Shown here: positions 55,389-64,000 of the stretch, piece by piece
How the letters are laid out: each line of letters opens with the position of its first letter
Numbering within the stretch: position 1 is the stretch's first letter
Translations under genes and position numbers: made by a program
The notes under the pieces: model-generated
Told to the model about the DNA's origin: nothing
Database searches by the model: none
What the model saw: only the letters and a program-made list of their open reading frames with translations
Assembly: GCA_963682055.1 (NCBI GenBank)
Contig: OY821745.1
Coordinates: 20,457,342 to 20,521,341 of the forward strand
Source of the DNA: Primula veris
Taxonomy: Eukaryota; Streptophyta; Magnoliopsida; Ericales; Primulaceae
Direction of reading: 5' to 3'
Length of the DNA stretch: 64,000 nucleotides

Positions 55389-56434
55389 ATGGGTTCAACG
55401 GGCATAATCAAAAAGCCTCACGTCGTGTGTGTGCCGTATCCCGCCCAAGGCCACATCAACCCCATGTTGAAACTAGCAAAGCTTCTCAACTCCCGTGGTT
55501 TCCACGTCACCTTTGTGAACACGGACTATAACCAGCGCCGCCTCCTTCGCTCTCGCGGCCCTACCGCCCTAGACGGGCTCCCATCCTTCCGGTTTGCCTC
55601 TATCCCTGATGGCATGCCCCAATCTGATGCTGATGTCACACAAGACATACCTTCCATATGCGAGTCCACCGCGAGAACTTGCTCCACGCCATTCTCTAAA
55701 CTAGTTTCTGAACTCAACAGGTATAAAAAGGCAGTGCTGTTTTCAGAGTTTTAGAGACCGTAGATAAAACTTTTTTATCCTTGTTTGTTAACGCCCGGCA
55801 AAGAAATTTCACTATAACAATAAAATGTTTATTCAGACATTTTTTTGCAGTGACAAAATTATAAAAAAAGGTAATTAGTAACGTGCTCGATTTTCTATAC
55901 TATATTGAAGAGTTAAGAGTTAACAAAGTGGACGATTTATTGAACAATTTGATGTGTCAAAGCTTTTTGCGAATCCTTCAAGACTTACTGTATATAATTT
56001 AGTAGCTAATGTAAATGTAATGATACTTTATTCAATTATACAAGGCCAATATACATACAACTATACGATAACATTACAAGTACTATACAATTATATGACA
56101 AATCATATTATAAGCAGAATATCCAAAGGTTAATTTAGATGTTACTTTTAGATATCAAAACAAAATCAGATGCGACTTTATGGAATCAAAGAGACTTGAT
56201 TTAAGCCTAAGCAAGGTATGTGCTGCCTTTTTGTAAACTCTGCTTGTACTAATATTTACAGGGATGGTCCACCCGTGACTTGTATCGTGTCAGATGGGTG
56301 CATGAGCTTCACACTCGATGCTGCAGCGGAGTTCCAGATCCCGGAGGTGCTGTTTTGGACCCCGAGCGCCTGTGGGGTGTTGTGTTACACACAGTATAAG
56401 TATCTAGTGGAAAGAGGGCTTATCCCACTCGAAG
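55389..56434 (+). CDS. UGT85A: UDP-glycosyltransferase, UGT85A-like, second copy (exons 1-2 only)
   Basis: Exon 1 is 55,389-55,720 and exon 2 56,262-56,434, the same lengths (332 and 173 nt) and split codons as the first gene. Residues 1-168 differ from the first copy at about nine places (for example K6I, E8K, V23I, L40V, H49Q, A59T). Catalytic His22 (PAQGHINP) and Asp122 (CIVSDGC) are kept. Exons 3 and 4, with the PSPG sugar-donor box, must lie beyond 64,000, so intron 2 is longer than 7.5 kb and contains element D. I see no defect in the visible part, but intactness of the whole gene is unknown. Confidence 0.85.
55721..56261 (+). other. Second UGT intron 1 (541 bp)
   Basis: Donor AACAG|GTATAA, acceptor TTTACAG|GGATGG. 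It is homologous to intron 1 of the first gene without the 493-bp TIR element and so represents the empty site. Confidence 0.85.
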
Positions 56435-56649
56435 GTAACATTGATCTTAATAATTAGTAGGGCCAAGTGCATTTTTTTTCTTTTTTGAAAATAAGTAGGA
56501 AATCAGCCATATGTTTTGTGTTTTGTGTTATAGTTTGAGTCAATTATATTTTAGAAAGTCATTATATTTTAGGAAGTCAATCATGTTTTGTTACCTTATT
56601 TTTGTTTTACTTGATGCTCAAATTATTTTACTTAAACAATTATTCTAAT

Positions 56650-56931
56650 TGTTGTGATACATTGTGTGGTTGTCCATATTCATGTATAGGTTACATACAT
56701 TATGTATAACCTTTGAGTTTGTGACTTATGACTTTCTAGCTTTTCTCTTGTACATGTATCGGTTTTGTAGCTTCCCTCTTGTACATGTATCTTGTTCTAC
56801 CCCTCCACTATATAAAGGGGTTAGAGTCTTCATAGTTGTACACACATATTCATACTTGAATAAGACGACTTTACTCTCTCTTCACATATATCTTGCTATG
56901 TCGATACTTTGCAAATAGTTGCAACACAACA
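56650..56931 (+). repeat. 5' LTR of element D
   Basis: 282 bp from TGTTGTGATACATTGTGTGG to GCAACACAACA, with a TATATAAAGG box at 56,809-56,818. The 3' LTR differs at scattered positions only. Confidence 0.9.
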
Positions 56932-56943
56932 CGTTATCAGCAC
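56932..56943 (+). other. Primer-binding-site-like sequence of element D
   Basis: CGTTATCAGCAC abuts the LTR, then TTTGC. Its complement GTGCTGATAACG equals the anticodon arm of tRNA-Ile(AAU), GTGCTAATAACG as I recall it, except at the wobble base. That base is inosine in the mature tRNA and would be copied as C. Confidence 0.5.
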
Positions 56944-59900
56944 TTTGCTTAACAACGGAATAAAGAAATAGCTAGATAGTTTCATTAAAAATGAGTATAC
57001 GGATCTATTTATTCCTCGACGAGTTAGGAAGAGGATTTATTGGGTTGCTAGATCACATATCGATCATTATTTTTGCATTTCCGAATTAAGGTACACAATT
57101 TCTATTTTTTATAAAACGTAGAAATTGCATGATTAATCAAGAATAGAACCGGAAATCTCATGTTTAAGATTTATATCACATGATGGATGTTTTTTTTGAT
57201 GAAAAATTGCTATTGGAACTCATGTATGTCACTTATAAAATGAGTTATAACTTGTAAAATTAGACATAATAAACTGTCGGACCTAAACTGTCATTTTTAG
57301 AACATTGGAGGACTAATATGTGACTTACCAAAACTTTAGGATCTCTTTGTAAATCTCCTGAAACTATAGGACCAGCACTGAAATTACCCCTAAAATGCAT
57401 ATAGTTTCCTTTATTTACACTCGTAGTCCCTGTAGTTACTCTTTATACACAGAATAGTATATATGTACGAGTTTACCCAATGTTTAGTCCGAAAATACTT
57501 ATTTACATACAAATGATCTAAGATTTAATTGCTACAACTTCTAAAATTTATAGAAATCTTGTAGAAAATACCTCTTGCATAATAGTATTAATTGCTTGTG
57601 TGACATTAACTATATTTAGCCTCTTCGCATGCCACCATTTATTGCATATATGCGATGTATTAATTACACATAGAAAATGATAAAAGTCACACTTTAGTGT
57701 TGGATTTAATAATAACTCATGTGTTTTAATATTAATAGTCCATGTTAGGACTAGTTTACATGAGTATGGCATGCCTTTATATTACAATATTGTTGAATTC
57801 TATTTTATCTTGTCACATAAAAGCTCGTAGACATTTATATGTTACGTGAGCTTATAAATTGCCTCGAATTTGAACATTTTACAATGTATCTCTTTTGAGT
57901 AGAAATTTTCCTCAAGGTTAAACATTTAGATGTAGCTTTTGAGTTGAAAATTTGCGAAATCCGGTATATGTATTCACATTTAAGTTGGAATAATTATGAA
58001 TCTTCCCCAAATAGGCTCACCTATTTGGATACGATTTCTAGAAAAGATAAAGGCGGAAGTCACTCTCCTAATGAGGTCGGTTTTTAAGTGGCATTCGTGC
58101 CCATCCCCCTCACCGTCTTTCCTGGTCGTGTTCAAGTAGAGCTACCGAAAGGGGTTGAGTAAATAATAAGTTTCCCGAGTGTGTTTATATAGGTGTATGT
58201 TTCGCCGAATTGGTGTCTCAGTATCAACCTGTCCTTCAATCAATGAGAATCTATTCACAAAAGAAAAACTTGTGTTTTTCGAACCTGCCATTTCGAAATA
58301 AACTTTCTGCTTATAAAAAAGCCATAATAGACATATAAACCTGTCGTTTTATATGATAATTAATCCAGAACTTCCAACACATGTTGGATGCCATCTATGA
58401 TGAGAAAAATTGCAAAACATACTTGCGAAATGATTGTTTAGACGATGTTATTTCGTCACCACAATTAGTCACCCTGATATGTGCAAATGTGATGCCGTAT
58501 TTTTTTTTGGATACCATCTTTGATGAGTAAAACACAAGCTTGTTGTTACTCATAAGATGGCTAAGGCGTCAATTTATTCCGCCGTCACATGTTAGACGCG
58601 ATGACGTCTATGGTGAACTTTTTTGTCTGACATTGACAATTAGAGCAAACCTTCACAAAAATACTAGCTTCGAAAACGTATTCCATAAGCAGTATTGTGA
58701 ATTTATATTCACTATGTTCCTTTAGATCATCCCCCATCTGTTATTGAATAAGAAAATTGCCCCGATGAGCATTTTTTTTAATCATATTGGGTCAATGGTG
58801 AATTGTTTGCATGATACTAATGCTCTTCGTGGACATTTTTCCCGAATCGAGAACCGAGACAAGGGTTATTTGTCTCGAACTGTCACGAGTCTAACGCTCG
58901 CCTAGTCAAGGCAGTCCTTGAAAGGAACAATAAGGGCCCATCGTCCCAAATAAAGAGACAATGCTCAAGCAGCCAATTCTCTGCTATAAATGACCAATGT
59001 CATTCCTGACTACTGCTTAAATAGTTCAACTATCATGAGGGTAGACAAGCCGAAACTAATGTGGTTAAAGCTAACTGAAAGAACACTCTTGAAACCCACG
59101 GATTTGTGGCTCAAATGAGTTTGGTACCTTTCTTTATTATTTTTTGAGTCGATTTGTCGCTCATCTGGATTATATTTTTCCATTTGGATTATGATTATTC
59201 CATTTGGACCATACTTTTGGATTATGGTTTGCTTGTTTATGAAATTTCTCGAAATAATTTAAAGTGTTTTTGAGCAAAATTCCTTTATAAATGTGACCAA
59301 ACTTTAAATTATGAAAATTTAGTCAATACTTGTGGGTAGTTGGTTATCTGGAAATAGTGGATAATGGTGTCCCACATAATTTCACCAACTACTTGCCTAA
59401 AGAATCCTAACTGACAACGATTTTGGACCTGTCGCTCCAAATCGGAATATTTGGTACAACCAAATTGATTTGTCTAAAATGAGTCTTTATACTCCAGGTC
59501 CTGTCGTACCTTGTTGAGTTATAAGATATTTGAGAAAAACAGTGTTATCTGATAATAGCTCAAGAAATAAGTAAAATTTCTTTACATAGCCTCCACTCAA
59601 TACGACCAAAAGCGTATTTTAGAGGAGTTGAAATGTTTTTCAAGTGGTTTCTACCACAATTTTTAAAAGCATTTAAATTTACCTTATCATTTCGCCTGTC
59701 GTCGAAATGATATATGATTTAGATGCTAAGACATGATTGTCTATACTATCATTCGCCTATCGTCGATTGATCAAAGTATTTTGATATTGTGGCATTGACC
59801 GGATGAGATATTCTCGGGTCAAAAGTCGATGCTTGATTTATAATCGCATCGCATTTGGATTCTATTTGAGGATATATTTCGTGATTAATCCGAAATTCAT

Positions 59901-62734
59901 GCCACTAATGCTCACCTTGAAAGACTAGTATGTTTAAAGATCACGAAAAGTACTCGTAGAATTCTTATAAAGAATTGAAGGAGTTATTGTGGACTTATCC
60001 AACCATAAGACGGACCATAAATATAAAGGTTATGGTTGATGCATCGACAATAGGTCACATGATTATTGTTGTCCACAGAAATGCAGCATTTCCCAAACTT
60101 TTAACTCTATCATTAAATTGATGGCTCATGATCCGGATTATCCTGAAAAGTCTAATCGACTTGATAATCCGAAGAGTAAGAATCGAAATTTCGATTTGAA
60201 TTACTTAAGTTTGGAAATTGAAATTGAACATCCTGTCGATTATATTCAGACCCAAATGGACTCACGGAAAGTTTGATGATGCGACTGCAAATAGTTGTAC
60301 GCACTTCTTGGTCTTGCGCACCAAGATTTATATTTCCGTGTGAGGTCATGCTATTTTGCTGCATTGGTCCGTCTAAGGCCCATAGTCACTCAAAACACTA
60401 AATGCGTACCAGTTGGTTACTGGTTATGAGCCAGACGCCTCATATGAACACGTGTTTGAGTGTTTAATATTTTGATTGAGCCGCTATAGCGTTCAAAATA
60501 TGGACCTCTAAAGGGGACATAAGTCGATTATGAATCCCATGCCTATCATTTGATAGAGTAACCTTGGCAAGCGATCTTTTTACCGCATGATATGCGAAAG
60601 TGACATCGCTAAGACTGTTCTTCCCATCGTTAGGGGGAGATTTGCACATTACCGTTGATAAGGAACGACGTGAAGTAACGTGGCATAACCAACTCAGTCT
60701 TAGCTTGATCCCCAAAACTGCACTTAGTGATAAGTAAGTGCATAGACTCTCTCAATTCTAACTAAATGCTATAAGTATTTATTGGCTTTATGAGATGTCA
60801 CGAGATCATTTATACCTGCTGCAAAATGCTTGCAAGGATAGACGTCCCTGTCGGATGCCGTGTTCCTGTCGTAACACGTTGCTTTAGCCGAACCCGCCAA
60901 GCAAAGGACGATGTCGTCGACCGTCAGTCTGTCGTCCTTCCCAAGATATGAGGAAGTTGACCAGTTCTTCATTCCTTTAACCCCAGAGGTGGTGACCTGA
61001 AACTTGTTTGTCGCACGAGATTATAAAGGATTTAGGAGATGTGTGATTCCTCCTCATCCTGAGAATCTTGAAATATCTGTCGATCATGATATCTTAGACG
61101 ATAATAAAGCGAAACGAGACTGTCATTGCTTACTTGTTCATATATTCGGTGACGACTGATAATATGAGCAAATTATGACAGAGAACCACATATCGTTGCC
61201 TGAATCAACAAAGATTAGACTGACTAAATGGAAACTTACATTACAAGACAAATTCCTCAGCGAAACAAAGTGTGTGTAGACATGTCGTTCCAACACCACC
61301 CATTGTCTAAACGAGTTTGTTAATTCGGGTATTTGTAAGGAAGCGTGATGAGAATAATGAGACTATATAAGTGTTCGCCTATTGGCGCAAGGCTTCTCTC
61401 ACAACTTGAAATTAATTACGAGATGGTTTACTTCTTCGTAATGGGCGTTATAATGGTCCCCTACTTTATCAGTTTAGTAGTTTCCAAAAAACTGAGTATG
61501 CAGCCATGAATGTGGTCACGGTTTTATCTCTATGGAGATTTAGACAAAGAGATATAGATGAAAGTCCATTTGTGACTTCATAATGCTTGAATCAACTAGT
61601 TCCTGACCACGGAACACGATCTCAATTAAATGAGACGTTCACTATATGGATTAATATAATCCGAGCGGATGTGGTATACCCGCATAAGTATGTACTTGAT
61701 CAGCTTGAGATACTTGAACAAGTATTATGCCCTTGCGTGTTTTTATTATACGATCCACTTTTGGATTTGCCTTCGAGAAGAAGGATCTTGGGAAGAAACG
61801 GTAGTGACTCGGCCTGATGATCGAGTCCCGTCAAGATTGGATCTAAGTCCATGATTCAGACTACACCCAGAAGTTGTTATAACGTTTTAGTCATCATGAC
61901 GCTAAGTCGTCAGATTCTCCCATGATCGTTCGATCACTAGACATTGATATAGACCCAGTCGGTCTCTGATGAGACGATGAAGAGATATTGAACCATGATG
62001 TTCATATCTAAGTACAATAAGCGTATTATTGTACTTGGTCTAATGTGCTAGGACGAACATCTTGTCTGCTGTAAATGTTATAGCTCGACACAGCATCGCG
62101 CTAACACGCTGCCATCGAAATGGCATAAAAGACATTTTCCCATTACCTTAAGGTAACTGTGGATGAGGGCTTGTCTTATCCCATTTTGCGTCATCAAGTG
62201 TACCTACCCCTTCGGTACTCGAATTAACGCAACCCTTTTTTGGTTATACCGATGCTGGTTACTTATCAGACCCGCATAAGGAGCGTTCCCAATCTGTTTA
62301 TGTCTTTACCATTGGGAACACGGCGATATCTTGAAGGTCTCATAAACAGACCATAGTGACTACTTCGACGAACCACTCTGAGCTACTCGCGCTCTATGAG
62401 GCAACTAGAGAGTGTGTATGGCTTCGAGCAGTTATTGACCATATTCGGAGTACGTGTGATCTACCTTATGATCCTGATGAACCAGTTGTTATTTATGAAG
62501 ACAACACCGCTGTTATTGATCAAACATGGTTACATCAAATGTGACGCCACTAAGCATATCTCGTCAAAGTTGTTCTTTACACATGAACAACAAGCGCTTC
62601 AAAGGACTGAAGTGAAGCATATTGGATCCGAGAACAATCATTTAGACTTGTTCACCAAGTCACTGCCAAAATATTTGTTCCAAAAACATGTTAGAGCGAT
62701 CGGACTTAAGAAGCTCTCCGAGCTTTCCTAAACG
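56944..62734 (+). pseudogene. Element D gag-pol relic
   Basis: Plus-strand copia pieces in order with many stops. Integrase end: FFPSLGGDLHITVDKERREV then TWHNQLSLS (about 60,600-60,710). Linker: YIPAAKCLARIDVPVG (about 60,810-60,860), like the PA-ARIDVPxG segment of plant copia. RT: FISLVVSKKLSMQ and YLYGDLDKEI (about 61,460-61,560). RNase H: NHSELLALYEATRECVWLRA, VVIYEDNTAVI (62,356-62,520) and, after a frame change, KHISSKLFFTHEQQ and HLDLFTKSLPK to the stop at 62,729-62,731. No long intact frame remains. Confidence 0.8.
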
Positions 62735-63387
62735 ACATGTTTATCACCCTGTTGTGTGTATCCTCACATATGCTTAGCACCCTGTTGCGTGCAAGTTCTC
62801 ACTAGTTATTATTCCCGCACCCAGTAGTGTGCATGTGAGGGGGAGCATCCTGATGAATGCTTGTGTACTCTTTGTCCTTAGTTTAAGGGTTTGTCCCAAT
62901 GGGTTTACCTTGATAAGGTTTTTAGCAAGACACATTTCTAATCCCGTTCTCACTTATGATTGCCGAAATCAAGGGGAGTATCCAGTTGTACACTTCTAAC
63001 CATCGTGCACTTTTTTGTCATTCGATTAGAGTTTTGTCCCACAGGGTTTTCTCTAACAAGGTTTTAATGAGACACACCGTGTATGGTTATTTCCCCCGCT
63101 ATTACTGATAGTTGTGTACTCTTTTGTCCTTCGACCAAGTTTTTTCCCACTGGGTTTTCTTGGCAAAGTTTTGATGAGACACATATTTTCTAGTCAGTTC
63201 ATTAACGCACTTGTATAGCGTTTCAGCCCACTCCATTCGGCAACACCATTTTATCCTATGATCCGGTTTTTGTCCCACATCGGGTTTTCCGGGCTTGAGG
63301 TTTTATGTGTTGACAATTGCGAATGCGACTCAACAAAGTTTATGAAGACGAGGAAGCTTGCAGAATGTTTGAACACCCAAGGGGGAG
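62735..63387 (+). repeat. 3' non-coding repeat modules and polypurine tract of element D
   Basis: CACCCTGTTG-GTGCAAGT-type modules occur at 62,745-62,840. TTTGTCCCA-TGGGTTT-type modules follow, each ending in AAGGTTTT-A-GAGACACA, at about 62,885, 63,030, 63,130 and 63,260. The tract CCAAGGGGGAG ends at 63,387. Element C has the same modules. Confidence 0.7.
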
Positions 63388-63669
63388 TGTTGTGATACAT
63401 TGTGTGGTTGTCCATATTCATGTATAGGTTACATACATTATGTATAACCTTTGAGTTTGTGACTTATGGCTTTCTAGCTTCCCTCTTGTACATGTATCGG
63501 CTTTCTAGCTTCCCTCTTGTACATGTATCTTGTTCCACCCCTCCACTATATAAAGGGGTTCGAGTTTTCATAGTTGTACACACATATTCATACTTGAATA
63601 AGACGACTTTACTCTCTCTCCATATATATCTTGCTATGTCGATACTTTGCTAATAGTTTTCACACAACA
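63388..63669 (+). repeat. 3' LTR of element D
   Basis: 282 bp, pair of 56,650-56,931, TATATAAAGG at 63,547-63,556, ends CACACAACA and is followed by CTAAT. Confidence 0.9.
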
Positions 63670-63816
63670 CTAATATAATTTTCTCTTTCTTATATATTAT
63701 ATTTTCTTTTGCTTGTGTTCTTGTTTTTATTCGTATCTAGCTATTATTTTCGCATCTCCACGATCTCCGTATCGTGTTCTTCAAAACTGATCTGCAGATG
63801 GATAGTAAGTAGACGT

Positions 63817-64000
63817 GCCCATCTACTTTTGACTATTCGGAATGAAAATGTGGCTTTTGATTATTCGAAGGATATGTATGGCGACGATGATGATTTTAAT
63901 ATTATGTGGAAAAAGTGTATATCTTGTTCACATGGGATAGATGACTTTCTTCTTCATGATGGTTTTCTTTTAAAAAATAACCGTATTTGCATTCCTCAAG
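63817..64000 (+). pseudogene. Ty3/gypsy pol fragment at the right edge
   Basis: An open frame runs to the end of the window, reading LLTIRNENVAFDYSKDMYG, DDDFNIMWKKC and HDGFLLKNNRICIPQ. This is the RNase H/integrase junction of plant gypsy polyproteins (the FLF-x-NRLCIP motif). No start or LTR is visible on the left: 63,675-63,810 is T-rich leader-like sequence. Whether the rest is intact lies beyond 64,000. It is probably another insertion in UGT intron 2. Confidence 0.65.

Larger units (their letters stand above)
56650..63669 (+). mobile_element. Ty1/copia retrotransposon D, structurally complete but coding-dead
   Basis: A 7.0-kb element with perfect duplications CTAAT (56,645-56,649 and 63,670-63,674), two 282-bp LTRs (TGTTGTG...ACAACA) that look highly similar, a polypurine tract CAAGGGGGAG before the 3' LTR, and CGTTATCAGCAC right after the 5' LTR. 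The interior carries broken copia pol. It lies in intron 2 of the second UGT. The LTRs are much more alike than the state of the coding region suggests, so it may have moved as an already defective copy. Confidence 0.9.

Noticed and set aside
1..64000. A wholly new gene system in the window
   Set aside because: Every region with a clear coding signal belongs to known plant families (UGT, LINE, copia, gypsy, likely CACTA), apart from one unassigned 134-codon frame. The unusual points are in retrotransposon structure and in gene architecture.

Overview
This is nuclear DNA from a flowering plant, most likely a eudicot. It is AT-rich, has spliced genes with GT-AG introns, and is packed with nested plant retrotransposons. 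The species cannot be named from the sequence. Three loci of one family-1 UDP-glycosyltransferase group (UGT85A-like) form the host-gene backbone. There is a broken copy on the minus strand (about 5.08-7.19 kb). There is an apparently intact four-exon gene on the plus strand (8,023-20,930; 480 codons). A sister copy enters at 55,389 and runs off the right edge after exon 2. Almost everything else is mobile DNA.

Layout. 0.1-2.2 kb: decayed LINE with reverse transcriptase, zinc-binding and RNase H-like pieces. 2.2-3.5 kb: diverged solo LTR related to the young copia elements further on. 5.1-7.2 kb: UGT pseudogene. 8.0-20.9 kb: UGT gene, whose introns hold a 493-bp TIR element with 9-bp duplications, a hAT-like non-autonomous element with another TIR element inside it, a Stowaway-like MITE, and a 5.6-kb LTR element with no coding capacity. 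21.1-29.7 kb: full-length Ty1/copia element A (TSD TATCA), with gag-pol broken by one extra C. 29.7-30.6 kb: likely CACTA TNP2-type relic. 34.9-35.8 kb: second hAT-like element (8-bp TSD). 35.8-42.8 kb: old minus-strand copia element C. 43.0-54.5 kb: minus-strand LTR element E, into whose right LTR copia element B (45.7-54.2 kb, TSD GAGAA, open gag-pol) has inserted. 55.4-56.4 kb: first two exons of the second UGT. 56.65-63.67 kb: copia element D (TSD CTAAT), inside that gene's second intron. 63.8-64.0 kb: edge of a Ty3/gypsy pol.

How it fits together. The two plus-strand UGT genes share exon lengths, splice phases, promoter blocks and TATA position, so they are duplicates that were later separated and enlarged by insertions. 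Elements A and B are near-identical members of one family with long (about 1.65 kb) LTRs. These LTRs carry a G-rich hexamer array just upstream of the TATA box and 11-13 copies of a CAGTCCGGCAGTTT motif in the transcribed part. C and D are related older elements. The sequence just after their LTR matches what is expected for priming by the 5' half of a tRNA-Ile rather than by tRNA-iMet. I saw no CRISPR array, bacterial operon or rRNA, and no wholly new coding system. The least explained items are the 134-codon frame in element E, the alanine-rich Gag N-terminus, the LTR hexamer arrays and the C/D primer site.
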